Below, piece after piece: positions 37,216-49,059 of a stretch of 64,000 bases of DNA; within the stretch, counting starts at the first letter, position 1; each line of letters starts with the position of its first letter. The stretch comes from Chlorocebus sabaeus (lineage: Eukaryota > Chordata > Mammalia > Primates > Cercopithecidae). Position numbers and translations under genes: made by a program. Under the pieces are notes generated by a model. That model ran no database searches. It saw only the letters and a list, made by a program, of their open reading frames with translations, and was not told the origin of the DNA. Location: the NCBI RefSeq assembly GCF_047675955.1, contig NW_027327412.1, positions 1-64,000 of the forward strand, in the 5' to 3' direction.

Positions 37216-37382
37216 ATGGTGGTCTCTGCCACACTGCCTTCTTGATCTTATCTTCTCCCATGTCTGCCCAAATTCCTTATGCCCAGTCATTGTGGTTTTC
37301 TTTCTGAATGAGCTGAACACACTAAGTTTATTTCCTTCTGGAGGCTGATTTCTGGTCAGAATGCTCTTCTATTAAGTGTGCA
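37216..37382. other. Unassigned intervening sequence
   Basis: No repeat or gene recognised; moderately AT-rich. Confidence 0.4.
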
Positions 37383-37590
37383 GAGTTCCTTCTTACATTC
37401 AATTCTCAATTTGAATGTCATCTCCAGCTTTGCCAAAGCAGTCCTTCTCATTATTCCATTTAGTCTCCTTCACAACATTTAGTATCTGAATATACACTTT
37501 TAAATGGCAGGGGCTCTGTCTTGTTCACCACTGTATTTTAGAACAGAATAGGAAACTAATGAATATTTTTTAACTGAATCCTACTCTTGG
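37383..37590 (+). mobile_element. L2 3'-end fragment
   Basis: The order of features matches the 3' end of the ancient LINE L2 on the plus strand: AATTTGAATGTCATCTCC, then TTTAGTCTCCTTCACAACAT, then GGCAGGGGCTCTGTCTTGTT with CACCACTGTATTT, then a decayed AATGAATATTTTTTAACTGA tail. It is highly diverged, as expected for L2. Confidence 0.6.
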
Positions 37591-38252
37591 AATAGTCTAT
37601 CATATCTTGAGATTTTTGTTCTGATTTTATTTTATTTATTGTAGTACTCCCTTAAGCAATTTACTTAGAAGGTGTATCTGGGTGGCACACATTATGAATT
37701 CTCTTGTGGTGAAAAACTTTTTTCTCTTCCCACATAAACATTTTATTGAATAGTGTAAGATTCATGGATCACAAAGCTTTTCTCTAAATGCTAAGCATAT
37801 TTTGTCCCATCTGAGTTTCTAGAGTTGCAGGTGAGAAATCTGTTTCTGATTTGTTTCTCTTGCCTTTGAAACTAGATTTTTCTCCTGTTTGAAAGCCTAT
37901 AAGTAAATTTTCTTATTCTCAGAGTTCGGAAATTTTACAAGGTGTAATTCCTCTATGACACTATAAGTACACTTCCCATTTGAAAATGTGTATCTTTTTA
38001 CAACTCAGTTTTTTCTTCTTCTTTCTGTATTTTTTGCTTCTCTTAAGTCTATTCATTTGTCTCCTGAAACTACTCCATTTTGCATATTACGTCTCCTGGA
38101 TATATTCTCCATGTCTCTTATTCTTTTCACTTGTTCTGTTTCTTTGTATATTTTTGCTTTTGTGTAGTAAGATAATTCTTACTACACAAGAGTAAGATTA
38201 CTTCTTCAGTTTTCAGTTGAATCAATTCTATGTTTTAGTTCTAAAACTAAAT
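37591..38252. other. AT-rich sequence without a recognised feature
   Basis: About 660 bases of AT-rich sequence in which I recognise no repeat family. A short reading frame (37980-38195) gives a hydrophobic, leucine- and phenylalanine-rich peptide, but it comes from T-rich DNA and is not a supported gene. Confidence 0.5.
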
Positions 38253-38660
38253 TTTTCTTTTTTTTCTCTCTCTCTTTTTTTTTTAATTAATTTATTATTA
38301 TTAAACTTCAAGTTGTAGGGTACATGTGCACAACGTGCAGGTTTGCTACATATGTATACTTGTGCCATGTTGGTGTGCTGCACCCATCAACTCGTCATTT
38401 ACATCAGGTATAACTCCCAATGCAATCCCTCCCCCCTCCCCACTCCCCATGATAGGCCCCGATGTGTGATGTTCCCCTTCCCGAGTCCAAGTGATCTCAT
38501 TGTTCAGTTCCCGCCTATGAGTGAGAACATGCGGTGTTTGGTTTTCTGATCTTGTGATAGTTTGCTGAGAATGATGGTTTCCAGCTGCATCCATGTCCCT
38601 ACAAAGGACACAAACTCATCCTGTTTTATGGCTGCATAGTATTCCATGGTGTATATGTGC

Positions 38661-38989
38661 CACATTTTCTTTCTTTTTTTTTTTTTTTTTTTTTGAGACA
38701 GAGTCTTTCTCTGTAGCCCGGGCTGGACTGCAGTGGCCGGATCTCAGCTCACTGCAAGCTCCGCCTCCCGGGTTTACGCCATTCTCCTGCCTCAGCCGCC
38801 GGAGTAGCTGGGACTACAGGCGCCCGCCACCTCGCCCGGCTAGTTTTTTTTTGTATTTTTAGTAGAGACGGGGTTTCACCGTGTTAGCCAGGATGGTCTC
38901 GATCTCCTGACCTCGTGATCCGCCCGTCTCGGCCTCCCAAATTGCTGGGATTACAGGCTTGAGCCACCACGCCCGGCCCACATTTTCTT
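38661..38989. repeat. Target-site duplication flanking the Alu
   Basis: CACATTTTCTT occurs at 38661-38671 and again at 38979-38989, directly outside the Alu poly-T and the Alu 5' end. In Alu orientation the duplicate begins AAGAAAATG, consistent with cutting at an L1-endonuclease TT/AAAA-like site. Confidence 0.9.
38672..38978 (-). mobile_element. AluY-type SINE (Old World monkey AluYR-like) inserted in L1 ORF2
   Basis: A full-length Alu lies in reverse orientation, with its poly-A tail seen as T-rich sequence at 38672-38695 and its 5' end GGCCGGGCGTGGTGGCTCA at 38978. Minus-strand variants CTCAAGCCTGTAATCCC, AGCCGGGCGAGGTGGCG, ATGGCGTAAACCC and GAGATCCGGCCACTGCA are those that I associate with AluY subfamilies of macaques and baboons rather than human AluY. 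An 11-base target-site duplication flanks it. It is younger than the L1 that it interrupts. Confidence 0.93.
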
Positions 38990-41900
38990 AATCCAATCTG
39001 TCACTGATGGACATTTGGGTTGATTCCAAGTCTTTGCTATTGTGAATAGTGCCGCAATAAACATACGTGTGCATGTGTCTTTATAGCAGCATAATTTATA
39101 ATCCTTTGGGTATATACCTTGTAATGGGATGGCTGGGTCATATGGTACATCTAGTTCTAGATCCTTGAGGAATCGCCATACTGTTTTCCATAATGGTTGA
39201 ACTAGTTTACAAGCCCACCAACAGTGTAAAAGTGTTCCTATTTCTCCACATCCTCTCCAGCACCTGTTGTTTCCTGACTTTTTAATGATCGCCATTCTAA
39301 CTGGTGTGAGATGGTATCTCATTGTGGTTTTGATTTGCATTTCTCTGATGGCCAGTGATGATGAGCATTTTTTCATGTGTCTGTTGGCTGTATGAATGTC
39401 TTCTTTTGAGAAATGTCTGTTCATATCCTTTGCCCACTTTTTGATGGGGTTGTTTGTTTTTTTTTTCTCGTAAATTTGTTTGAGGTCTTTGTAGGTTCTG
39501 GATATTAGCCCTTTGTCAGATGAGTAGATTGCAAAAATTTTCTCCCATTCTGTAGGTTGCCTGTTCACTCTGATGGTAGTTTCTTTTGCTGTGCAGAAGC
39601 TCTTTAGTTTAATGAGATCCCATTTGTCAATTTTGGCGTTTGCTGCCGTTGCTTTTGGTGTTTTAGACATGAAGTCTTTGCCCATGCCTATGTCCTGAAT
39701 GGTACTACCTAGGTTTTCCTCTAGAGTTTTTATGGTATTAGGTCTAACATTTAAGTCTCTAATCCATCTTGAATTAATTTTCGTATAAGGAGTAAGGAAA
39801 GGATCCAGTTTCAGCTTTCTACTAATGGCTAGCCAATTTTCCCAGCACCATTTATTAAATAGGGAATCCTTTCCCCATTTCTTGTTTCTCTCAGGTTTGT
39901 CAAAGATCAGATGGCTGTAGATGTGTGGTATTATTTCTGAGGACTCTGTTCTGTTCCATTGGTTTATATCTCTGTTTTGGTACCAGTACCATGCTGTTTT
40001 GGTGACTGTAGCCTTGTAGTATAGTTTGAAGTCAGGTAGCGTGATGCCTCCAGCTTTGTTCTTTTGACTTAGGATTGTCTTGGAGATACGGGCTCTTTTT
40101 TGGTTCCATATGAACTTTAAAGCAGTTTTTTCCAATTCTGTGAAGAAGCTCATTGGTAGCTTGATGGGGATGGCATTGAATCTATAAATTACCTTGGGCA
40201 GTATGGCCATTTTCACGATATTGATTCTTCCTATCCATGAGCATGGTATGTTCTTCCATTTGTTTGTGTCTCTTTTATTTCATTGAGCAGTGGTTTGTAG
40301 TTCTCCTTGAAGAGATCCTTTACATCCCTTGTAAGTTGGATTCCTAGGTATTTTATTCTCTTTGAAGCAATTGTGAATGGAAGTTCATTCCTGATTTGGC
40401 TCTCTGTTTGACTGTCACTGGTGTATAAGAATGCTTGTGATTTTTGCATATTAATTTTGTATCCTGAGACTTTGCTGAAGTTGCTTATCAGCTTAAGGAG
40501 ATTTCGGGCTGAGACAATGGGGTTTTCTAAATATACAATCATGTCGTCTGCAAACAGGGACAATTTGACTTCTTCTTTTCCTAACTGAATCCCCTTGATT
40601 TCTTTCTCTTGCCTGATTGCCCTAGCCAGAACTTCCAACACTATGTTGAATAGGAGTGGTGAGAGAGGGCATCCCTGTCTTGTGCCAGTTTTCAAAGGGA
40701 ATTTTTCCAGTTTTTGCCCATTCAGTATGATATTGGCTGTGGGTTTGTCATAAATAGCTCTTATGATTTTGAGGTACGTTCCATCAATACCGAATTTATT
40801 GAGCGTTTTTAGCATGAAGGGCTGTTGAATTTTGTCAAAAGCCTTTTCTGCATCGATTGAGATAATCATGTGGTTCTTGTCTTTGGTTCTGTTTATATGC
40901 TGGATTATGTTTATTGATTTGCGAATGTTGAACCAGCCTTGCATCCCAGGGATGAAGCCCACTTGATCATGGTGGATAAGCTTTTTGATGTGCTGTTGAA
41001 TCCGGTTTGCCAGTATTTTATTGAGGATTTTTGCATCGATGTTCATCAGGGATATTGGTCTAAAATTCTCTTTTTTTGTTGTGTCTCTGCCAGGCTTTGG
41101 TATCAGGATGATGTTGGCCTCATAAAATGAGTTAGGGAGGATTCCCTCTTTTTCTATTGATTGGAATAGTTTCAGAAGGAATGGTACCAGCTCCTCCTTG
41201 TACCTCTGGTAGAATTCAGCTGTGAATCCATCTGGTCCTGGACTTTTTTTGGTTGGTAGGCTATTAATTATTGCCTCAAATTCAGAGCCTACTATTGGTC
41301 TATTCAGGGATTCAACTTCTTCCTGGTTTAGTCTTGGAAGAGTGTAAGTGTCCAGGAAATTATCCATTTCTTCTAGATTTTCCAGTTTATTTGTGTAGAG
41401 GTGTTTATAGTATTCTCTGATGGTAGTTTGTATTTCTGTGTGGTCGGTGGTGATATCCCCTTTATCATTTTTAATTGCGTCGATTTGATTCTTCTCCCTT
41501 TTCTTCTTTATTAGTCTTGCTAGTGGTCTGTCAATTTTGTTGATCTTTTCAAAAAACCAACTCCTGGATTCATTGATTTTTTGGAGGGTTTTTTGTGTCT
41601 CTATCTCCTTCAGTTCTGCTCTGATCTTAGTTATTTCTTGCCCTCTGCTAGCTTTCGACTGTGTTTGCTCTTGATTCTCTAGTTCTTTTAATTGCGATGT
41701 TAGAGTGTCAATTTTAGATCTTTCCTGCTTTCTCTTGTGGGCATTTAGTGCTATAAATTTCCCTCTACACACTGCTTTAAATGTGTCCCAGAGATTCTGG
41801 TATGTTGTATCTTTGTTCTCATTGGTTTCAAAGAACATCTTTATTTCTGACTTCATTTCGTTATGTACCCAGTAGTCATTCAGGAGCAGGTTGTTCAGTT

Positions 41901-42714
41901 TCCATGTAGTTGAGCGGTTTTGATTGAGTTTCCTAGTCCTGAGTTCTAATTTGATTGCACTGTGGTCTGAGAGACAGTTTGTTATAATTTCTGTTCTTGT
42001 ACATTTGCTGAGGAGTGCTTTACTTCCAATTACGTGGTCAATTTTGGAGTAGGTACGATGTGGTGCTGAGAAGAATGTATATTCTGTTGATTTCGGGTGG
42101 AGAGTTCTATAGATGTCTATTAGGTCTGCTTGCTGCAGAGATGAGTTCAATTCCTGGATATCCTTGTTAACTTTCTGTCTCGTTGATCTGTCTAATGTTG
42201 ACAGTGGAGTGTTGAAGTCTCCCATTATTATTGTATGGGAGTCTAAGTCTCTTTGTAAGTCTCTAAGGACTTGATTTATGAATCTGGGTGCTCCTGTATT
42301 GGGTGCTTATATATTTAGGATAGTTAGCTCTTCCTGTTGAATTGATCCCTTTACCATTATGTAATGGCCTTCTTTGTCTCTTTTGATCTTTGATGGCTTA
42401 AAGTCTGTTTTATCAGAGACTAGTATTGCAAACCCTGCTTTTTTTTGTTCTCCATTTGCTTGGTAAATCTTCCTCCAGCCCTTTATTTTGAGCCTATGTA
42501 TGTCTCTGCGTGTGAGATGGGTCTCCTGAATACAGCAGACTGATGGATCTTGACTCTTTATCCAGTTTGCCAGTCTGTGTCTTTTAATTGGAGCATTTAG
42601 TCCATTTACATTTAAGGTTAAGATTGTTATGTGTGAACTTGATCCTGCCATTATGATATTAACTGGTTATTTTGCTCGTTAGTTGATGCAGTTTCTTCCC
42701 AGCCTTGGTGGTCT

Positions 42715-43731
42715 TTACATTTTGGCATGTTTTTGCAATGGCTGGTACCGGTTGTTTCTTTCCATTTTTAGTGCTTCCTTCAGGGTCTCTTGTAAGGCAG
42801 GCCTAGTGGTGACAAAATCTCTAAGCATTTGCTTATCTGTAAAGGATTTTATTTCTCCTTCACTTATGAAACTTAGTTTGGCTGGATATAAAATTCTGGG
42901 TTGAAAATTCTTTTCTTTAAGAATGTTGAATATTGGCCCCCACTCTCTTCTGGCTTGAAGAGTTTCTGCCGAGAGATCTGCTGTTAGTCTGATGGGCTTC
43001 CCTTTGTGGGTAACCCGACCTTTCTCTCTGGCTGCCCTTAAGATTTTTTCCTTCATTTCAACTTTGGTGAATCTGGCAATTATGTGTCTTGGAGTTGCTC
43101 TTCTCGAGGAGTATCTTTGTGGCGTTCTCTGTATTTCCTGGATTTGAATGTTGGCCTGCCCTACTAGGTTGGGGAAGTTCTCCTGGATGGTATCCTGAAG
43201 AGTGTTTTCCAACTTGGTTCCATTTTCCCCCTCACTTTCAGGCACCTCAATCAGATGTAGATTTGGTCTTTTTACATAATCCCATACTTCTTGCAGGCTT
43301 TGTTCATTTCTTTTTCTTCTTTTTCTTTTGGTTTCTCTTCGCGCTTCATTTCATTCATTTGATCCTCCATCGCTGGCATTCTTTCTTCCAGTTGATCGAG
43401 TCGGTTACTGAAGCTTGTGCATTTGTCACGTATTTCTCGTGCCATGGTTTTCGTCTCTTTCATTTCGTTTGTGAGCTTCTCTGCATTAATTACTCTAGCC
43501 ATCAATTCTTCCACTTTTTTTTTCAAGATTTTTAGTTTCTTTGCGCTGGGTACGTAATTCCTCCTTTAGCTCTGAGAAATTTGATGGACTGAAGCCTTCT
43601 TCTCTCATGTCGTCAAAGTCATTCTGCGTCTAGCTTTGATCCATTGCTGGCGATGAGCTGCGCTCCTTTGCCGGGGGAGATGCGCTCTTATTTTTTGAAT
43701 TTCCAGCTTTTCTGCCCTACTTTTTCCCCAT
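42715..43731 (-). pseudogene. L1 copy 1 ORF1 (RNA-binding chaperone), disrupted
   Basis: This encoded the trimeric L1 ORF1 RNA-binding protein. The start codon is at 43731-43729 (CAT on the plus strand, just left of TTTGTGG). The middle piece (43272-43526) is coiled-coil-like sequence (KKKVEELMARVINAEKL, RIRDKCTSF-like context). The C-terminal piece (42715-43245, 176 residues) holds the RRM and C-terminal domain, with ARFTKVEMKEKILRAARE, QARREWGPIFNIL and YPAKLSFISEGEIKSFTDKQ. Compared with copy 2, the frame slips in the lysine/glutamate-rich linker near 43310-43330, so the coiled coil and RRM lie in different frames. The N-terminal part upstream of 43526 is also not in one open frame. It is a pseudogene. 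Confidence 0.9.
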
Positions 43732-44423
43732 CTTTGTGGTTTTATCTGCCCCTGGTCTTTGATGATGGTGATGTACTGATGGGGTTTTGGTGTAGGTGTC
43801 CTTCCTGTTTGATAGCTTTCCTTCTAACAGTCAGGATCCTCAGCTGTAGGTTGTAGCTGTAGGAGATTGCTTGAGGTCCATTCCAGACCCTGTTTGCCTG
43901 GGTATCAGCAGCAGAGGCTGCAGAAGATAGAATATTTCTGAACAGCGAGTGTACCTGTCTGATTCTTGCTTTGAAAGCTTCCTCTCAGGGGTGTACTCCA
44001 CCCTGTGAGGTGTGGGGTGTCAGACTGCCCCTAGTGGGGGATGTCTCCCAGTTAGGCTACTCAGGGGTCAGGGACCCACTTGAGCAGGGAGTCTGTCCCT
44101 TCTCAGATCTCAACCTCCATGTTGGGAGATCCACTGTTCTCTTCAAATCTGTCAGACAGAGTCGTTTGCGTCTGCAGAGCTGCTGCGTTTGTTATTGTTT
44201 ACTGTGCCCTGTCCCCAGAGGTGGAGTCTACAGAGACAGCAGGTTTCCTTGAGCTGCTGTGAGCTCCACCCAGTTCGAGCTTCCCAGCAGCTTTGTTTAC
44301 CTACTTAAGCCTCAGCAATGGCGGGCACCCCTCCCCCAGACTCGCTGCTGCCTTGCCGGTAGATCACAGACTGCTGTGCTAGCAATGAGGGAGGCTCCGT
44401 GGGTGTGGGACCCTCCCGGCCAT
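43732..44423 (-). promoter_or_regulatory. Partial L1 5' UTR (internal promoter region), copy 1
   Basis: On the minus strand this reads GGGTCCCACACCCACGGAGC-type sequence, then CATTGCTAGCACAGCAGTC, GTAAACAAAGC, CTCGAACTGGGTGGAGCTC, CCACCTCTGGGGACAGGGC, and finally the bases before the ORF1 ATG. It corresponds to roughly the 3' two thirds of a primate L1 5' UTR. The first several hundred bases, which hold the main pol II initiation site, are absent, so promoter function is unlikely. Confidence 0.85.
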
Positions 44424-47400
44424 AGCAGCATGATTTATAATCCTTTGGGTATATACCCAGTAATGGGATGGCTGGGTCATATGGTACGTCTAGTTCTAGA
44501 TCCTTGAGGAATCGCCATACTGTTTTCCATAATGATTGAACTAGTTTACCTTCCCACAAACAGTGTAAAAGTGTTCCTATTTCTCCACATCCTCTCCAGC
44601 ACCTGTTGTTTCCTGACATTTTAATGATCGTCATTCTAACTGGTGTGAGATGGTATCTCAGTGTGGTTTGATTTGCATTTCTCTGATGGCCAGTGATGAT
44701 GAGCATTTTTTCATGTGTCTGTTGGCTGTATGAATGTCTTCTTTTGAGAAATGTCTGTTCATATCCTTTGCCCACTTTTTGATGGGGTTGTTTGTTTTTT
44801 TCTTGTAAATTTGTTTGAGGTCTTTGTAGGTTCTGGATATTAGCCTTTTTCAGATGAGTAGATTGCAAAAATTTTCTCCCATTCTGTAGGTTGCCTGTTC
44901 ACTCTGATGGTAGTTTCTTTTGCTGTGCAGAAGCTCTTTAGTTTAATGAGATCCCATTTGTCAATTTTGGCTTTTGCTGCCGTTGCTTTTGGTGTTTTAG
45001 ACATGAAGTCTTTGCCCATGCCTATGTCCTGAATGGTACTACCTAGGTTTTCCTCTAGAGTTTTTATGGTATTAGGTCTAACGTTTAAGTCTCTAATCCA
45101 TCTTGAATTAATTTTCGTATAAGGAGTAAGGAAAGGATCCAGTTTCAGCTTTCTGCTTATGGCTAGCCAATTTTCCCAGCACCATTTATTAAATAGGGAA
45201 TCCTTTCCCCATTTCTTGTTTCTCTCAGGTTTGTCAAAGATCAGATGGCTGTAGATGTGTGGTATTATTTCTGAGGACTCTGTTCTGTTCCATTGGTCTA
45301 TATCTCTGTTTTGGTACCAGTACCATGCTGTTTTGGTGACTCTAGCCTTGTAGTATAGTTTGAAGTCAGGTAGCGTGATGCCTCCAGCTTTGTTCTTTTG
45401 ACATAGGATTGTCTTGGAAATCCGTGCTCTTTTTTGGTTCCATATGAACTTTAAAGCAGTTTTTTCCAATTCTGTGAAGAAACTCATTGGTAGCTTGATG
45501 GGGATGGCATTGAATCTATAAATTACCTTGGGCAGTATGGCCATTTTCACGATATTGATTCTTCCTATCCATGAGCATGGTATGTTCTTCCATTTGTTTG
45601 TGTCCTCTTTTATTTCATTGAGCAGTGGTTTGTAGTTCTTGAAGAGGTCCTTTACATCCCTTGTAAGTTGGATTCCTAGGTGTTTTATTCTCTTTGAAGC
45701 AATTGTGAATGGAAGTTCATTCATGATTTGGCTCTCTGTTTGTCTGTTACTGGTGTATACGAATGCTTGGGATTTTTGCACATTAATTTTGTATCCTGAG
45801 ACTTTGCTGAAGTTGCTTATCAGCTTAAGGAGATTTCGGGCTGAGACAATGGGATTTTCTAAATATACAATCATGTCATCTGCAAAGAGGGACAATTTGA
45901 CTTCTTCTTTTCCTGACTGAATCCCCTTGATTTCTTTCTCTTGCCTGATTGCCCTAGCCTGGACTTCCAACACTATGTTGAATAGGAGTGGTGAGAGAGG
46001 GCATCCCTGTCTTGTGCCAGTTTTCAAAGGGAATTTTTCCAGTTTTTGCCCATTCAGTATGATATTGGCTGTGGGTTTGTCATAAATAGCTCTTATGATT
46101 TTGAGGTACGTTCCATCAATACCGAATTTATTGAGCGTTTTTAGCATGAAGGGCTGTTGAATTTTGTCAAAAGCCTTTTCTGCATCGATTGAGATAATCA
46201 TGTGGTTCTTGTCTTTGGTTCTGTTTATATGCTGGATTATGTTTATTGATTTGCGAATGTTGAACCAGCCTTGCATCCCAGGGATGACGCCCACTTGATC
46301 ATGGTGGATAAGCTTTTCGATGTGCTGTTGAATCCGGTTTGCCAGTATTTTATTGAGGATTTTTGCATCGATGTTCATCAGGGATATTGGTCTAAAATTC
46401 TCTTTTTTTGTTGTGTCTCTGCCAGGCTTTGGTATCAGGATGATGTTGGCCTCATAAAATGAGTTAGGGAGGATTCCCTCTTTTTCTATTGATTGGAATA
46501 GGTTCAGAAGGAATGGTACCAGCTCCTCTTTGTACTTCTGGTAGAATTCAGCTGTGAATCCATCTGATCCTGGATTTTTTTCGTTGGTAGGCTATTAATT
46601 ATTGCCTCAATTTCAGAGCCTGCTATTGGTCTATTCAGGGATTCAATTTCTTCCTGGTTTAGTCTTGGAAGAGTGTAAGTGTCCAGGAAATTATCCATTT
46701 CTTCTAGATTTTCCAGTTTATTTGCTTAGAGGTGTTTATAGTATTCTCTGATGGTAGTTTGTATTTCTGTGGGGTCGGTGGTGATATCCCCTTTATCATT
46801 TTTTATTGCGTCTATTTGATTCTTCTCCCTTTTCTTCTTTATTAGTCTTGCTAGTGGTCTGTCAATTTTGTTGATCTTTTCAAAAAACCAACTCCTGGAT
46901 TCATTGATTTTTTTGGAGGGATTTTTGTGTCTCTATCTCCTTCAGTTCTGCTCTGATCTTAGTTATTTCTTGCCTTCTGCTAGCTTTTGAATGAGTTTGC
47001 TCTTGCTTCTCTAGTTCTTTTAATTGTGATGTTAGAGTGTCAATTTTAGATCTTTCCTGCTTTCTCTTGTGGGCATTTAGTGCTATAAATTTCCCTCTAC
47101 ACACTGCTTTAAATGTGTCCCAGAGATTCTGGTATGTTGTATCTTTGTTCTCATTGGTTTCAAAGAACATCTTTATTTCTGCCTTCATTTCGTCATGTAT
47201 CCAGTAGTCATTCAGGAGCAGGTTGTTCAGTTTCCATGTAGTTGAGCAGTTTTGATTGAGTTTCTTAGTCCTGAGTTCTAGTTTGATTGCAGTGTGGTCT
47301 GAGAGACAGTTTGTTACAATTTCTGTTCTGTACATTTACTGAGGAGTGCTTTACTTCCAACTATGTGGTCAATTTTGGAATAAGTGCGATGTGGTGCTGA

Positions 47401-47981
47401 GAAGAATGTATATTCTGTTGATTTGGGTTGGAGAGTTCTATAGATGTCTATTAGGTCTGCTTGCTGCAGAGATGAGTTCAATTCCTGGATATCCTTGTTA
47501 ACTTTCTGTCTCGTTGATCTGTCTAATGTTGACAGTGGAGTGTTGAAGTCTCCCATTATTATTGTATGGGAGTCTAAGTCTCTTTGTAAGTCTCTAAGGA
47601 CTTGATTTATGAATCTGGGTGCTCCTGTATTGGGTGCATATATATTTAGGATAGTTAGCTCTTCCTGTTGAATTGATCCCTTTACCATTATGTAATGGCC
47701 TTCTTTGTCTCTTTTGATCTTTGATGGTTTAAAGTCTGTTTTATCAGAGACTAGTATTGCAACCCCTGCTTCTTTTGTTCTCCATTTGCTTGGTAAATCT
47801 TCCTCCATCCCTTTATTTTGAGCCTATGTATGTCTCTGCGTGTGAGATGGGTCTCCTGAATACAGCAGACTGATGGGTGTTGACTCTTTATCCAGTTTGC
47901 CGGTCTGTATCTTTTAATTGGAACATTTAGTCCATTTACATTTAAGGTTAATATTGTTACGTGTGAACTTGATCCTGCCAT
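44424..47981 (-). pseudogene. L1 copy 2 ORF2, disrupted and 3'-truncated
   Basis: This is the remains of a second L1 endonuclease/reverse transcriptase gene. The N terminus MAGSSSHVTILTLNVNGLN at 47981 and the endonuclease motifs QETHL, GDFNTPLS and SDHTA are visible in separate frames. Frame breaks fall near 47760, 47330, 46910 and 46580, and a stop (CTCTAAGCA in place of CTCTACACA on the coding strand) lies near 46727. A long intact piece (44840-46378, 512 residues) carries the reverse transcriptase with the FADD box and the region beyond it. A further frameshift lies near 44850. The cysteine-rich motif is altered: CWRGCGEIGTLLHC is followed by LWEG where copy 1 has WWAC, so the last cysteine is lost. 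At its 3' end the frame runs into the 5' UTR of copy 1. Confidence 0.92.
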
Positions 47982-48044
47982 TATGATATTAACTGGTTAT
48001 TTTGCTCGTTAGTTGATGCAGTTTCTTCCTAGCCTTGATGGTCT

Positions 48045-49059
48045 TTACATTTTGGCATGTTTTTGCAATGGCTGGTACCGGTTGTTCCTTTCCATGTTTA
48101 GTGCTTCCTTCAGGTTCTCTTGTAAGGCAGGCCTAGTGGTGACAAAATCTCTAAGCATTTGCTTATCTGTAAAGGATTTTATTTCTCCTTCACTTATGAA
48201 ACTTAGTTTGGCTGGATATGAAATTCTGGGTTGAAAATTCTTTTCTTTAAGAATGTTGAATATTGGCCCCCACTCTCTTCTGGCTTGTAGAGTTTCTGCC
48301 GAGAGATCTGCTGTTAGTCTGATGGACTTCCCTTTGTGGGTAACCTGGCCTTTCTCTCTGGCTGCCCTTAAGATTTTTTTCTTCATTTCAACTTTGGTGA
48401 ATCTGGCAATTATGTGTCTTGGAGTTGCTCTTCTCGAGGAGTATCTTTGTGGTGTTCTCTGTATTTCCTGGATTTGAATGTTGGCCTGCCCTACTAGGTT
48501 GGGGAAGTTCTCCTGGATGATATACTGAAGAGTGTTTTCCAACTTGGTTCCATTTTCCCCCTCACTTTCAGGCACCCCAAACAGACGTAGATTTGGTCTT
48601 TTTACATAATCCCATACTTCTTGCAGGCTTTGTTCATTTCTATTTCTTCTTTTTTCTTTTGATTCCTCTTCTCGCTTCATTTCATTCATTTGATACTTAA
48701 TCGCTGATACTCTTTTCCAGTTGATCGAGTCGGTTACTGAAGCTTGTGCATTTGTCACGTATTTCTCGTGTCATGGTTTTCATGTCTTTCATTTTGTTTA
48801 TGACCTTCTCTGCATTAATTTTTCTAGCCATCAATACTTCCACTTTTTTTTCAAGACTTTTAGTTTCTCTGCGCTGGGTACGTAATTCCTCCTTTAGCTC
48901 TGAGAAGTTTGATGGACTGAAGCCTTCTTCTCTCATCTCGTCAAAGTCATTCTCCGTCCAGCTTTGATCCGTTGCTGGCGATGAGCTGCGCTCCTTTGCC
49001 GGAGGAGATGCGCTCTTATTTTTTGAAATTCCAGCTTTTCTGCCCTGCTTTTTCCCCAT
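48045..49059 (-). pseudogene. L1 copy 2 ORF1, one frameshift
   Basis: This is nearly complete ORF1 of the second L1. The N-terminal piece (48697-49059) begins MGKKQGRKAGISKNKSAS and runs through the coiled-coil-forming segment (ELKEELRTQRRETKSLEKK). The C-terminal piece (48045-48758) contains NLRLFGVPESEGENG, ARFTKVEMKKKILRAARE and QARREWGPIFNIL, the RRM and C-terminal domain, ending KHAKM. The two overlap in different frames because copy 2 is two bases shorter near 48705-48715 (GATACTCTTTTCCAG versus GGCATTCTTTCTTCCAG in copy 1). Apart from that single frameshift the protein looks close to full length for L1 ORF1p (about 338 residues). Confidence 0.92.

Larger units (their letters stand above)
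38504..42651 (-). pseudogene. L1 copy 1 ORF2 (endonuclease/reverse transcriptase), disrupted
   Basis: This encoded the L1 endonuclease/reverse transcriptase that drives target-primed reverse transcription. The start is MAGSSSHITILTLNVNGLN at 42651. An apurinic-type endonuclease domain follows, with QETHL, GDFNTPLS and SDHSA motifs. The reverse transcriptase carries the FADD catalytic box (SLFADDMIVYLENP). The cysteine-rich C terminus (CWRGCGEIGTLLHC then WWAC) is preserved. Breaks: a stop at about 42306, where TATATATGC of the other copy reads TATATAAGC on the coding strand, leaving about 114 residues; a one-base deletion near 40270 (GTGTCTCTT versus GTGTCCTCTT in copy 2) shifting the frame; and the Alu at 38672-38978 cutting off the last ~55 codons. 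The largest intact piece is 664 residues (40231-42225). The gene is dead. Confidence 0.93.
38253..44423 (-). mobile_element. Long L1 copy 1 (L1PA-type), with partial 5' UTR
   Basis: On the minus strand, from right to left, this copy has about the last 690 bases of the L1 5' UTR (44423-43732), ORF1 (43731-42715), the inter-ORF gap, ORF2 (42651-38504), a 3' UTR and a poly-A tail seen as T-rich sequence at 38253-38284. Its 3' UTR shares the CATCAACTCGTCATTTACAT and GGTATAACTCCCAATGCAAT variants with the fragment at 36388. Both ORFs are broken and an Alu lies in the 3' part of ORF2. The first few hundred bases of the 5' UTR are missing because the element abuts L1 copy 2 at about 44423. It is not expected to be active. 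Confidence 0.93.

Noticed and set aside
37980..38195. Hydrophobic 71-residue plus-strand frame suggesting a membrane peptide
   Set aside because: It arises from T-rich DNA next to an L1 tail, with no homology or conserved features that I can identify.
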